In this document: one piece after another, positions 1 through 7,500 of the stretch | Layout of the letters: each line of letters opens with the position of its first letter | How positions within the stretch are numbered: position 1 is the stretch's first letter | Assembly: GCA_001516045.1 (NCBI GenBank) | Contig: LOEW01000102.1 | Coordinates: 1 to 37,469, forward strand | DNA from: Desulfosporosinus sp. BRH_c37 | GTDB taxonomy: Bacteria; Bacillota; Desulfitobacteriia; Desulfitobacteriales; Desulfitobacteriaceae | DNA length: 37,469 bases | Direction of reading: 5' to 3' | Made by a program: the position numbers and the translations under genes | The notes under the pieces: model-generated | Databases searched by the model: none | Told to the model about the DNA's origin: nothing | Seen by the model: the letters and a program-made list of their open reading frames with translations, nothing else

Positions 1-444
1 AAAATCGCTTCCAGTCAGCGTTTCTTCCATCCAGTCCTCGCAATTGGACAAGACATTGCCTTCCAGAGTCATATAAATCGCCAGCATCAAGATACTTTCC
101 GCTTCGTCCCCAAATATCCGGTAGAGCAGTGTTTCCAACTGATGTTCCCGAGCAATGGTCTTCAACAGATAATAGCTTCCGTAATTCTTGATACTCTCCA
201 GCGCCGTGGCCCTTGGCTGGGGTTTCCTGCCGTAAATCCTGAAATAATTGTCGTTGGGGATCAGCATGCCTGTTTCCTTTTCATATTTGCCAATGGTCGT
301 CTGATGGCTAGTCGGCTGATCTTTGCTGTTTCGGTACCCCTGGCCGATATGATAGACATACTCGTTGCCTTTAATGACCTTGTGGGACACGTTCTTCTCC
401 GGCATCGGAACTGACGCATAGGATGGCTGTGATAACTTGGTCAT
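1..444 (-). CDS. IS1634-like transposase, N-terminal part (runs off window)
   Basis: Reading the minus strand from the ATG at 444 gives an uninterrupted 148-codon frame that leaves the window at base 1. It begins MTKLSQPSYASVPMPEKN and continues through YVYHIGQGYRNSKDQPTS, GKYEKETGMLIPNDNYFRIYG and an LLKTIAREH...LLYRIFGD...ILMLAIYMTLEGN stretch. This is the N-terminal layout I know from IS1634/IS4-group DDE transposases of Clostridia; the DDE residues lie outside the window. A GGAGGG ribosome site stands 6-7 bases before the ATG. Whether the gene is intact cannot be told. Family placement is from memory of similar proteins, and the frame itself is certain. Confidence 0.75.
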   Translation of the reverse strand, partial: MTKLSQPSYASVPMPEKNVSHKVIKGNEYVYHIGQGYRNSKDQPTSHQTTIGKYEKETGMLIPNDNYFRIYGRKPQPRATALESIKNYGSYYLLKTIAREHQLETLLYRIFGDEAESILMLAIYMTLEGNVLSNCEDWMEETLTGSDF

Positions 445-518
445 GAACATCCCTCCATACCTATTCTTATGATAATATATTAACATATACAAAGCTGAGA
501 TTTCAAGCCTATATTACG

Positions 519-570
519 AACATATACCAGTAGTTTCGCCATTTTTATGGCTCAAATACTGGTATATGTT
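519..570. repeat. 14-bp perfect inverted repeat upstream of the transposase
   Basis: AACATATACCAGTA at 519-532 is the exact reverse complement of 557-570, with a 24-base loop; AACATATAC also occurs once more at 482-490. It lies in the gap between the transposase start and the ilvD terminator, so it may be the outer end of the insertion sequence or a regulatory hairpin. No target-site duplication can be judged because the other end is off the window. Confidence 0.5.
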
Positions 571-608
571 AATTCTTCGCGGGATTCAGGATTCATAGCT
601 AATAACTA

Positions 609-634
609 GTGAACTCGTTCAACTAAAGGTGAAC
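609..634. repeat. Single-end remnant of the hairpin element family
   Basis: The string AGTGAACTCGTTCAACT followed by AAAGGTGAAC matches the 'guttcaac...gttgaac' end of the elements at 2337, 3584, 6086 and 9654, but the other end (the ACTCCCACTT hairpin) is absent here. It probably is a truncated copy, sitting directly beside the ilvD terminator. Confidence 0.5.
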
Positions 635-664
635 AAAAAAAGAGGTCAAGCGACCTCTTTTTTT
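635..664 (-). terminator. ilvD intrinsic terminator (bidirectional)
   Basis: AGAGGTC at 641-647 pairs with GACCTCT at 652-658 around a four-base loop. Both sides carry A/T runs, so it can act on either strand; for ilvD the U-tract comes from the A-run at 635-641, immediately after the ilvD stop codon. Confidence 0.85.
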
Positions 665-665
665 A

Positions 666-2318
666 TTAGATTAAAACGGCACCCTTGCTGGCAGAAGTAA
701 CTAATTTGGCATACCTTGCTAGATATCCGGCTTTGACCCTGGGTTCTGGTCTTACCCAAGCTTGGCGACGCTTTGCTAATTCTTCCTCAGAGACAAGTAG
801 TTGAAGGGAACGCTTGGGGATATTGATCGAGATGAGGTCGCCATTTTCGACGAAGGCAATAGGCCCACCTTCCATAGCTTCTGGAGAGATATGGCCGATA
901 CATGCGCCGCGCGTAGCTCCGCTGAAACGACCGTCGGTAAGTAGAGCAACACGTAATCCCATGCCGGTTATGATGGCGGTCGGATTAAGCATCTCTTTCA
1001 TACCGGGACCGCCTTGAGGCCCTTCATAGCGGATTACTACTACTTCTCCGTCGTGAACCTGTTTCGCCAATAGGGCTTCAAGCACCTCTTCTTCAGAGTT
1101 AAAAACGTGAGCGGGACCTTCAAACACCAACATGTTGTTTTCAACAGCACTTTCTTTAACAATGGCCTTGTCTGGCGCAAGGTTTCCGGAAAGCACAGCG
1201 ATGCCCCCAGTTTTACGGTAAGGGTTTTCGATTGAATGAATGACATCTGGACAAGTTGTCTGGGCGTTTTCCAAACGATCACTGAGAGTTCCAGTAACGG
1301 TCAAAGCATCAGTATGCAGGACACCAGCTTTATTAAGTTCATACATAACTGCATTTATACCGCCAGCTTCATTGAGGTCCTGAAGGTGGTGTGTACCTCC
1401 TGGACTTAGTTTGGTAATATATGGAGTCTTGGCACTGATGGAATCAAAGAGGGAGAGGGGGAGTTCAAGGCCTGCTGCATAGGCAATCGCAGTGAGATGT
1501 AAGACTGTATTTGAGGAACCCCCGATTCCCATATCAACAGTAATGGCATTTTCAAAGGCCTTTTGAGTAAGGATGTCCCGAGGTTTTAGATCCTTTTTCA
1601 CGAGATCAACGATTAAATTGCCAGATCTTTTAGCCAACATTTTTCGAGCGCCTGAGTTTGCTGCGGGGATAGTACCATTTCCGGGGAGTGCCATGCCAAG
1701 AGCCTCAGTTAGGCAATTCATGGTGTTAGCAGTAAATAGACCAGCGCAGGAGCCATAGCCGGGGCAAGCCGATTGCTCCATTGTTGCGAGCTCTTCGGCA
1801 CTGATTCTCCCGCTTTCATATAGGCCAGCAGCCTCGAACATCTGACTAACGCTGATGTCTTTCCCCTGATAGCGGCCGGCTAACATAGGGCCGCCACTTA
1901 CAATCACACAGGGAATGTTGAGGCGAGCGGCGGCCATGAGCATGCCGGGAACGATTTTATCACAGTTGGGAATTAAGACCAGTCCGTCCAGGGCATGCGC
2001 TTCAGCAAGTGCTTCTATTGAGTCGGCGATAAGCTCACGACTGGGCAGAGAAAAGTTCATACCTTTATGGCCCATAGCTATACCATCACAAACCCCGATG
2101 GCAGGAACTTCGATGGGAGTTCCGCCTCCGGCCGATACCCCAATTTTCGCTGCTTGGGCCAAATCCTTAAGATGCCCGTGACCGGGAATAATTTCATTAA
2201 AAGCATTAACAATCCCGATTAGGGGTTTCTCCAGATCTTCAGGGGTAAAGCCCATAGAATAAAAAAGGGAACGATGAGCTGCTTTTGTTGAACCCTTTTT
2301 AACGATATCACTACGCAA
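666..2318 (-). CDS. ilvD: Dihydroxy-acid dehydratase
   Basis: IlvD dehydrates 2,3-dihydroxy-isovalerate and 2,3-dihydroxy-3-methylvalerate to the keto acids in valine, leucine and isoleucine synthesis; it is a cytosolic iron-sulfur enzyme. The 550-residue length is normal. Family signatures are visible: [14 protein letters not shown] near residue 38, [11 protein letters not shown] at 77, [17 protein letters not shown] at 117 (C119), [10 protein letters not shown] at 184 (C191), [10 protein letters not shown] and [21 protein letters not shown] near the end. The start is TTG at 2318, chosen because AGGAGG lies 8 bases upstream and no better ATG fits. It is a single gene here, without ilvB/N/C beside it. 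A perfect sigma-A promoter sits about 160 bases upstream, and a mini repeat element interrupts the leader. Identification is secure. Confidence 0.97.
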   Translation of the reverse strand: MRSDIVKKGSTKAAHRSLFYSMGFTPEDLEKPLIGIVNAFNEIIPGHGHLKDLAQAAKIGVSAGGGTPIEVPAIGVCDGIAMGHKGMNFSLPSRELIADSIEALAEAHALDGLVLIPNCDKIVPGMLMAAARLNIPCVIVSGGPMLAGRYQGKDISVSQMFEAAGLYESGRISAEELATMEQSACPGYGSCAGLFTANTMNCLTEALGMALPGNGTIPAANSGARKMLAKRSGNLIVDLVKKDLKPRDILTQKAFENAITVDMGIGGSSNTVLHLTAIAYAAGLELPLSLFDSISAKTPYITKLSPGGTHHLQDLNEAGGINAVMYELNKAGVLHTDALTVTGTLSDRLENAQTTCPDVIHSIENPYRKTGGIAVLSGNLAPDKAIVKESAVENNMLVFEGPAHVFNSEEEVLEALLAKQVHDGEVVVIRYEGPQGGPGMKEMLNPTAIITGMGLRVALLTDGRFSGATRGACIGHISPEAMEGGPIAFVENGDLISINIPKRSLQLLVSEEELAKRRQAWVRPEPRVKAGYLARYAKLVTSASKGAVLI

Positions 2319-2336
2319 AATAATTCCTCCTCTTTA

Positions 2337-2402
2337 GTGAGACTTCCACTTCTACAAGTGGGAGTGGTTCCTCGATGTTCAACTTTAGTTGAACGAGTTC
2401 AC
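2337..2402. repeat. Hairpin element copy A (minimal, in ilvD leader)
   Basis: About 65 bp. One end is a CCACTT-CTAC-AAGTGG hairpin, the other a GTTCAAC-TTTA-GTTGAAC hairpin, with only a few bases between. It is the shortest copy of the family and carries both ends. It lies between the ilvD promoter and the ilvD ribosome site, so both hairpins would be present in the ilvD mRNA leader. Confidence 0.65.
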
Positions 2403-2478
2403 TCGGCGCTCTGAAAACACTTAGAGAGGATGTCTCCGTCTCTTTTAATACTAAGATAATAGCGTCGATTTTATGATA

Positions 2479-2506
2479 ATTATAGTACATAGAGTTAGAC
2501 TGTCAA
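2479..2506 (-). promoter_or_regulatory. Consensus sigma-A promoter of ilvD
   Basis: On the minus strand TTGACA (2506-2501) and TATAAT (2484-2479) are both perfect and separated by 16 bp. Transcription would begin near 2472, giving a leader of about 150 nt. I saw no T-box or other branched-chain leader in it. The remaining bases from 2507 to 2805 hold no feature I recognise apart from the upstream region of the next gene. Confidence 0.85.
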
Positions 2507-2805
2507 GCTACTTAAGGTAAGATGAGTGCGAGGTGAATCATTTGGGACCGTGTAAAAGCATGAAAAGGTAGGATTGGAAGCCATTGAGGAGATGTAAGAG
2601 CATTGAAGAAATGTAACATATTGTGCATGGATTATTTGTCCTAACTTAACGATAATAAATTATAACTTTATTCTCACCATATAGTTGAAAATGAAACATG
2701 CTTAGCGGGTGTGAAAAGTAAAGTGAGTTTTAAATAGGTTCCATTAGTTACTCTTAAAGACTTCGAAGCCTGTAATGTCAATGAAAGGATGGGATGTAAG
2801 AAAGA

Positions 2806-3480
2806 ATGAAAAATAAAAGTAGTATTCTTATGCTCATATTAATTTTTTCACTTTTGTTTTCAACCCCTGCTCAGGCATCGTTGGGAGACGTTTTACTTAA
2901 AGTAGGATCCACGGGGGCAGATGTCATGGAGCTCCAGACGAAACTAAATTATGTAGGCTTAAATGTTGGAAAAGTGGATGGCATCTATGGGAGTATGACC
3001 AAACAGGGTGTAATAAATTTTCAACTGGCACATGGTTTGATAGGTGATGGAATCGTTGGACCTATGACCGTACAGGCCCTCAATGCAGATTACTTACTCA
3101 GGCAGCAACCGAACAAAGTAGATTCCATTATCGCAACTGCAAAACAATATCTTGGAGTTAAGTATCAATGGGGTGGGAGTACGCCTCAAACTGGGTTTGA
3201 TTGCTCGGGGTACGTTTCTTATGTGTTTAGTCAAAACGGAATCTCATTACCTCGGGTTTCACGTGATCAATATAAAGTAGGGAACAAGGTTGCTTTTGAG
3301 GATCTTCAACCCGGAGATTTGGTTTTCTTCTCCTTTTCCGGTGACGGTATTGTAAGTCATGTCGGGATATACCTTGGTGATGGACAATTTATTAATGCTT
3401 CGTCATCTAAAGGGGTTACGGTATACGTGATCGGACCGTACTGGAAATCCATTTACGTAGGGGCGCGTCGAGTTTTATAA
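2806..3480 (+). CDS. Secreted NlpC/P60 peptidoglycan endopeptidase with PG-binding domain
   Basis: The 224-residue product has a signal peptide (charged MKNK, hydrophobic core 7-19, cleavage likely after PAQA at 24), a PG_binding_1 domain at about 30-95 (VGSTGADVMELQTKLNYVG, VDGIYGSMTKQGVINFQ), and a C-terminal NlpC/P60 domain at 105-224. The catalytic cysteine is C133 in FDCSGYVSYVF and the histidine is H185 in IVSHVGIYLG; N197 could be the third polar residue. Such enzymes cut gamma-D-Glu-diaminopimelate bonds in wall peptides outside the cell. It stands alone, with its own terminator. The ribosome site is weak (AAGGAT about 14 bases before ATG). The exact bond cut cannot be read from sequence. 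Confidence 0.9.
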   Translation: MKNKSSILMLILIFSLLFSTPAQASLGDVLLKVGSTGADVMELQTKLNYVGLNVGKVDGIYGSMTKQGVINFQLAHGLIGDGIVGPMTVQALNADYLLRQQPNKVDSIIATAKQYLGVKYQWGGSTPQTGFDCSGYVSYVFSQNGISLPRVSRDQYKVGNKVAFEDLQPGDLVFFSFSGDGIVSHVGIYLGDGQFINASSSKGVTVYVIGPYWKSIYVGARRVL

Positions 3481-3519
3481 AGAGCAAATCGGTTTAATAC
3501 CAAATATTAAATATGGTTC

Positions 3520-3554
3520 AAAAAGCCTACATAAAAAATTATGCAGGCTTTTTT
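3520..3554 (+). terminator. Intrinsic terminator after NlpC/P60 gene
   Basis: AAAAAGCCT-A-CATAA pairs with TTATG-C-AGGCTTTTT around an A-rich loop and ends in a T-run, 40 bases after the stop codon. Confidence 0.85.
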
Positions 3555-3583
3555 AGTGGTTCCATTTGTTATAAATGGATCGA

Positions 3584-3768
3584 TTTATCCAAATCGTAAG
3601 ACTCCCACTTCTACAAGTGGGAGTGGTACCCCTTATTCTGCTTCGGTGACGATAGTCTCCAGTGGAGAGTATCGCCGAGCCGCCTTCCCAATAGAAACAC
3701 TTGGCGGCGAAGGAGGTAGAGTCCCCCACCGAAGACTCGATGTTCAACTTTAGTTGAACGAGTTCACT
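3584..3768. repeat. Hairpin element copy B
   Basis: About 185 bp. It opens with TTTATCCAAATCGTAAG and the ACTCCCACTT-CTAC-AAGTGGGAGT hairpin, and closes with TCGATGTTCAAC-TTTA-GTTGAACGAGTTCACT. The interior holds a second repeat type: GATAGTCTCC-AGT-GGAGAGTATC (3651-3673) and a paired GCCGCC...GGCGGC stretch. The closing border coincides with the stop codon of the convergent ybaK-like gene. Confidence 0.65.
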
Positions 3769-4312
3769 AAAGTTCCGTAGTTATCATACCTAGTTTTGCT
3801 TTGGTTATAGAAATCAAATCAATGGGGCTCAGGAAGAGCTGAAGCCCACGTAACCCCGCACTAACAGCAATCTTCTCTTGTTCCTTAATGTTCGAGTCTA
3901 TGAAGACCGGATAGTGCTTCTTCATTCCAATGGGTGAAACGCCACCCCGAATATAACCTGTCAAAGGCTGGACTTCCTTAAGGGAGACAATCTCTACTTT
4001 TTTATTTCCGCTAAGTGTTGCTAAGCCTTTGAGATGGAGTTCGTGGTCCCCCTGAATACAAGCAATGATCACTCCAGTTTTGTCGCCTCGAGCAACCAAG
4101 GTTTTAAAAACTTGCTCAATGGGTAGGCCTACCTTCTGGGCGACACTAAGCGCAGATAGATCGGATTCATCGACGGTGTATTCTATTAATTCATATAGTA
4201 TTTTGCTCTGATCAAGAATACGAGCAGCGTTCGTTTTAAGAGAAATGTTGTCTACCCCCCTTCTAACTTGATATATGATACTTCTTTTAAGGCTAGAATA
4301 CCAGATGAGCAT
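3767..4312 (-). CDS. YbaK/ProX-type aminoacyl-tRNA deacylase
   Basis: Proteins of this family hydrolyse mischarged tRNA (typically Cys-tRNA(Pro)) in the cytosol. The YbaK fold is visible from about residue 25: KTNAARILDQSKILYEL, the VDESDL strand, LPIEQVFKTLVARGD, IACIQGDHELHLKGLA, and the conserved GYIRGGVSPIGMKKHYPVFID. The open frame starts at ATG 4312 with a weak ribosome site, but the family normally begins near SLKTNAARIL. A strong purine run (GGGGGG, 4255-4260) lies 8 bases before codon 23, an ATT, so a shorter protein starting there is possible. The stop TAG (3767-3769) is formed at the border of repeat copy B, so the last residues may not be ancestral. Function class is well supported; the tRNA specificity is not. 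Confidence 0.85.
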   Translation of the reverse strand: MLIWYSSLKRSIIYQVRRGVDNISLKTNAARILDQSKILYELIEYTVDESDLSALSVAQKVGLPIEQVFKTLVARGDKTGVIIACIQGDHELHLKGLATLSGNKKVEIVSLKEVQPLTGYIRGGVSPIGMKKHYPVFIDSNIKEQEKIAVSAGLRGLQLFLSPIDLISITKAKLGMITTEL

Positions 4313-4471
4313 CCTAATTCCACTTAGAACGAATGCTTATCTTCCCTTTCCTTTTCTTAAGTATATCCCTATAATAGAAGTTAGTTTTTAGAAAGAATTA
4401 AGTAAACAAATAAGTATGATTAAGCTGATAACAAAAGTTGTTGTGGGTGAGAGGGAGGGAGGGACAAGTCT

Positions 4472-5629
4472 TTGAAACAGTTAAGGGTTCTCGTATTCTC
4501 CGCTGCATTTGGAAACGGACATTTGCGAGCTGCTGAAGCTGTTATTGAAGGAATACTTATCAAACATCCTTCGGCAAAAATTATCCATTTGGATTTCGGT
4601 GACTTTTTAAATCATAGAATTAACACCATTATTAAAAACGTCTACAGTGAGATAATTAAATATATCCCAAAACTTTGGGGGAGATTCTATTATAAAACAG
4701 CTAAGGTACAATTCCAACCTAAAAGTCAACATTTCTTGGGGCAACTGGGGCGAAGCGAGTTTCTTAAATACATTCAAAAATTTAAACCAGATTTCATCGT
4801 GTGTACTTATCCTACCGTTTCTTCGATTCTGGCTCAACTCAGGCTTGAACAACTTCTTCAGGTTCCGGTGATCACCGTAATCACGGATTATACGGTTCAC
4901 AGTCATTGGGTCCATCAAGGTGTTGATAGCTACGTTGTGGCTTGTACAGAGGTAAAGGAAAGTTTAGTGTCCTGGAGTATCAAAGCAGAGCGTATTCATA
5001 TGACGGGTATCCCAGTAAGCCCAAAATTCGAAGGAGAAATGGATCGAGGGCATATGTTCGCCAAGTTCGGTTTAAAGATGGATCTTCCTACCTTTTTAGT
5101 GATGGGAGGATCGTATGGAGTTTTGAAAAGCGCGAAAAGAATCTGCAAAAAACTCGCAGATTCTCTAGTCCCAGTCCAGGCAATTATTGTTTGTGGGAAA
5201 AATAGAAAATTATATCTCTCGTTGGAAGAGGTCATCGCGCAAGGAGTCAACCCAATGATACGCTTCGAGTTTGTTGATAATGTAGAGGAATTAATGTCGG
5301 TTTCTGATTTAATAATCACTAAGGCGGGCGGGTTAACGGTTTCAGAGGCTCTAACGAAACATTTACCATTGGTTATTTACAAGCCAATTCCCGGTCAGGA
5401 AGAGGAAAATGCACATTTTGTACAACGTATAGGTGCAGGCTGCGTAGCAGGTAACGAGGAGGAATTGGACCAGCTTCTAAACCGTTTCTTAAGGCATCCG
5501 GAGGAGATCGAGAAAATGCGGAAAAAAGCGGCCGTCGCTTTACCGGGTCACTCCACAGAACGGGCCGTGGAAGCTATGCTTCAATTATTAAAGTCCTCGC
5601 CAATATTCGGGACGGAGACGCTCAAGTGA
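4472..5629 (+). CDS. GT28 (MGDG synthase/UgtP-type) diacylglycerol glycosyltransferase, copy 1
   Basis: The 385-residue product has the two halves of the family: an MGDG_synth N-domain with the acceptor motif FSAAFGNGHLRAAEA (residues 9-23), then TDYTVHSHWVHQGVDSYVV and TGIPVSPKF, and a GT28 C-domain with VMGGSYG, FVDNVEELMSVSDLIITKAGGLTVSEAL and PIPGQEEENA for the nucleotide-sugar. Such enzymes move glucose or galactose from a UDP-sugar to diacylglycerol at the inner membrane face. The start is TTG at 4472 with GAGGGAGGGAGGG about 9 bases before it. A paralogue with about three quarters identical residues by eye lies at 17313-18464. Unlike that copy, no Pho box is visible upstream here (a loose TATAAT at 4370 has no good -35), suggesting a housekeeping role. 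Sugar donor and number of sugars added are unknown. Confidence 0.87.
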   Translation: MKQLRVLVFSAAFGNGHLRAAEAVIEGILIKHPSAKIIHLDFGDFLNHRINTIIKNVYSEIIKYIPKLWGRFYYKTAKVQFQPKSQHFLGQLGRSEFLKYIQKFKPDFIVCTYPTVSSILAQLRLEQLLQVPVITVITDYTVHSHWVHQGVDSYVVACTEVKESLVSWSIKAERIHMTGIPVSPKFEGEMDRGHMFAKFGLKMDLPTFLVMGGSYGVLKSAKRICKKLADSLVPVQAIIVCGKNRKLYLSLEEVIAQGVNPMIRFEFVDNVEELMSVSDLIITKAGGLTVSEALTKHLPLVIYKPIPGQEEENAHFVQRIGAGCVAGNEEELDQLLNRFLRHPEEIEKMRKKAAVALPGHSTERAVEAMLQLLKSSPIFGTETLK

Positions 5630-6085
5630 TTGATTCTCAATGACGTTGCCGAGGGTCTCCAACAGTTTCTCTTGGTCAGCGGGGAGTGTTGCGCTGAGGG
5701 GTAGATAATTGGAGGCATGATTGCTCCTAAAAACACAATGGCTTAAGTTAAGATGCTTAATCAGGGTCTGGAGTTCAGTCAAGGATTCGAGGGGGGTAAG
5801 AAGTTGAAGAGTTCCTCGTTTGATAGCCTTGGCCAAGGGCGCACTCGGCTCAACCATTAAGGTTAGGGCCCCTAGATACTGTGGGTCGATGGCACTGATG
5901 ACTCGTGCAGTATCAAGAGCATGTTCAGGCGAAAGAGCTTTCCCTCCAAGGCCTATAATGATTGTACATGAGAGAGCTATTCCGCTCTCTTTAAGTTTTT
6001 GCCCGGCAGTTATCATCTGCTCGGGAGTGACTCCTTTACAAACGAAGGTTAAAATCCCTTCATTGCCACTTTGTATAATACCCAC
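5588..6085 (-). pseudogene. Radical SAM protein, C-terminal fragment only
   Basis: The 165 residues (VTPEQMITAGQKLKESGI, IIGLGGKALSPEHALDTARVISAIDPQYLGALTLM, FRSNHASNYLPLSATLPAD) match the C-terminal half of a ~290-residue radical SAM family known in Clostridia. The N-terminal half, with the CxxxCxxC cluster site, is missing. Similarity begins exactly where repeat copy C ends (6085/6086), at GIIQSGNEG, where intact relatives read roughly 'G-ESG-E'. The apparent start is a GTG created at the junction, with no proper ribosome site. No N-terminal half is seen on the far side of the element. The fragment overlaps the convergent glycosyltransferase gene by 42 bases. I take it as a dead gene cut by element-linked deletion. 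Confidence 0.8.
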
Positions 6086-6270
6086 AAGTGAACTCGTTCA
6101 GCTTAAGCTGAACATCGAATCTTCGGTGACATAAGTCTCCAGTGACGATAGTCTCCGGTGACGAAACCCTCCACTGGAGGCTTTCGTCGCCGGAGACTAT
6201 CGTCACCGAAGCGGAGAACGTGGACCCACACCCACTTCTTATAGAAGTGGGAGTCTTGCGATTGGATAAA
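6086..6270. repeat. Hairpin element copy C
   Basis: About 185 bp in the opposite orientation to copy B: AGTGAACTCGTTCAGC-TTAA-GCTGAAC end first, CACTTC-TTAT-AGAAGTG hairpin and CTTGCGATTGGATAAA end last. The interior is almost fully self-complementary: GGTGACGATAGTCTCCGG... (6157-6165) pairs back with CCGGAGACTATCGTCACC (6189-6206), and CCTCC-ACT-GGAGG sits at the tip. Confidence 0.65.
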
Positions 6271-6281
6271 TAAATATGATC

Positions 6282-6310
6282 TTGACAAGTGATCGCAATG
6301 AACATATAAT
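6282..6310 (+). promoter_or_regulatory. Consensus sigma-A promoter for the DUF1836-NfeD-FloA operon
   Basis: TTGACA at 6282-6287 and TATAAT at 6305-6310 are perfect, with the ideal 17-bp spacer. It begins 12 bases beyond repeat copy C and about 55 bases before the next coding start. Confidence 0.85.
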
Positions 6311-6378
6311 AATATCAAAAGGAACTCGTAACGGAGATGGAATCCAAGCAGACATTAATAACATAAGCAGGTGAGAGT

Positions 6379-6954
6379 ATGAATTCAAAGCATATGCTGG
6401 CAATTCGTGATGTGTTAAATGATTTGGAACCTAAGCAGAAAGCACTGCCTTATCTAGAATTGGACTCGATGATGCTTGCTCAGGTGGTAGAAGTTGCTCA
6501 GCGGGTTAGTCAAAACGACATTAATCCCACCCACGTTCAGAACTGGGTCAGGCGTAAGTATCTTCCCCACCCTCAGAAGAAGAAGTATAACCGTGAACAA
6601 GTAGCGAATATTCTTCTCATCAATGATTTGCGCGATATTCTGTCGCTTGATGAAGTTTCTCATTTGTTAGGCTATGTCAATGAAAACCTTTTGGATACCT
6701 CTGACGACCGGATCAATCCGACCAAACTGTATCGGTATTATAGTGAAATCTTTGATCGGTCCCAGATGGACTGGCAGAAATCCCTTCAGGGTTTAGAGAA
6801 GGAAGTTGAGGAGACGCTTGCTGGAGAGGAGATGGTAAAGGAGGACCGGGAAAAGGTTGCGACCACACTGGTAATTCTCAATTTATTGGCACGAGCCAAT
6901 TTATATAAAGAGATTGCGAAGCGCTGGTTAAAAAGCCTAGAAACATTGGAATAG
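6379..6954 (+). CDS. DUF1836 protein, MerR-like DNA-binding fold
   Basis: The 191-residue product carries a winged-helix/MerR-like segment at about residues 45-105 (VSQNDINPTHVQNWVRRKYLPHP, YNREQVANILLINDLRDILSLDEVSHLLGYVN) followed by a helical tail. This is the DUF1836 layout, whose members are thought to be regulators but have no established target. A ribosome site GCAGGTGAGAGT precedes the ATG closely. It is first in an apparent operon with nfeD, floA and a small membrane protein, 22 bases before nfeD, driven by the consensus promoter at 6282. A role in controlling the membrane genes is only a guess. Confidence 0.75.
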   Translation: MNSKHMLAIRDVLNDLEPKQKALPYLELDSMMLAQVVEVAQRVSQNDINPTHVQNWVRRKYLPHPQKKKYNREQVANILLINDLRDILSLDEVSHLLGYVNENLLDTSDDRINPTKLYRYYSEIFDRSQMDWQKSLQGLEKEVEETLAGEEMVKEDREKVATTLVILNLLARANLYKEIAKRWLKSLETLE

Positions 6955-6976
6955 TAATAGAAAGGAGGAGAGGGTT

Positions 6977-7465
6977 GTGCCGCAGGGTATAATTATTTCG
7001 CTGATTGTGCTCGGAGTTTTTTTATTGGCGCTAGAAATTTTCATCGTTCCTGGTTTTGGGGTCAGCGGAATTCTGGGAATGGCGGCTTTAATCACGGGAA
7101 TATTTTTAGTGACAAACACAGTTCTAGAAGGGGTGCTCTTTACGATTGGCGCACTGATTGTGTTGGGAATCATCGCCTACTTGAGTTTCCGTTCCCCTCG
7201 TATTCGGAGATTGTGGCAGAAGTTCTCTTTAACTACACGCCAAACCTCAAAAGGAGGATATGTTGGACCTAAAGTTCAATCTGAAACATATTTAGGTCGA
7301 ACTGGGATATCCCTCACTCAGTTGCGTCCAGCTGGTACGGGTAATTTTGACGGAGAGTATTTAGATGTTGTCACTGAAGGGGGGTTTATTGGACCTGGGA
7401 TTGGGATCAGAGTAATCGCAGTTGAGGGGACTAGGATTGTTGTCAGGGAAGAAAAAACATTGTAG
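6977..7465 (+). CDS. NfeD-type membrane protein (short form)
   Basis: 162 residues starting at GTG with AAAGGAGG about 10 bases upstream. Three hydrophobic helices cover roughly residues 4-70 (IIISLIVLGVFLLALEIF, GILGMAALITGIFLV, FTIGALIVLGIIAYL), followed by a soluble OB-fold NfeD domain (YLGRTGISLTQLRPAGTGNF, EYLDVVTEGGFIGPGIGIRVIAVEGTRIVVREE). Short NfeD proteins partner with flotillin-like SPFH proteins; here the FloA gene follows after 32 bases. In Bacillus the pair (yqeZ/yqfA region) belongs to functional membrane microdomains. The protease part of long NfeD proteins is absent, as expected for this class. Confidence 0.88.
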   Translation: MPQGIIISLIVLGVFLLALEIFIVPGFGVSGILGMAALITGIFLVTNTVLEGVLFTIGALIVLGIIAYLSFRSPRIRRLWQKFSLTTRQTSKGGYVGPKVQSETYLGRTGISLTQLRPAGTGNFDGEYLDVVTEGGFIGPGIGIRVIAVEGTRIVVREEKTL

Positions 7466-7500
7466 GGAGGTGAAGCTCGGTTTCGACCGAGTATTGAATG
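7464..7500 (+). promoter_or_regulatory. Shine-Dalgarno separated from the floA start by a UUCG hairpin
   Basis: AGGGAGGTGA (7464-7473) is the only strong ribosome site near the floA ATG (7498), but it is 24 bases away. Between them CTCGGT-TTCG-ACCGAG (7476-7491) is a perfect 6-bp stem with a UUCG tetraloop. Looping it out leaves 8 bases, the ideal spacing. An in-frame TGA directly precedes the ATG (7495-7497), so no upstream start is possible. Confidence 0.8.

Noticed and set aside
142..414. 90-residue plus-strand open frame
   Set aside because: It is antisense to a convincing transposase frame with its own ribosome site.
814..1282. Open frames in both strands inside ilvD
   Set aside because: Shadows of the ilvD coding region without ribosome sites or family signals.
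4320..4471. Pho box before the first glycosyltransferase copy
   Set aside because: Searched for TT-hexamers at 11-bp steps and found none; only a loose TATAAT.
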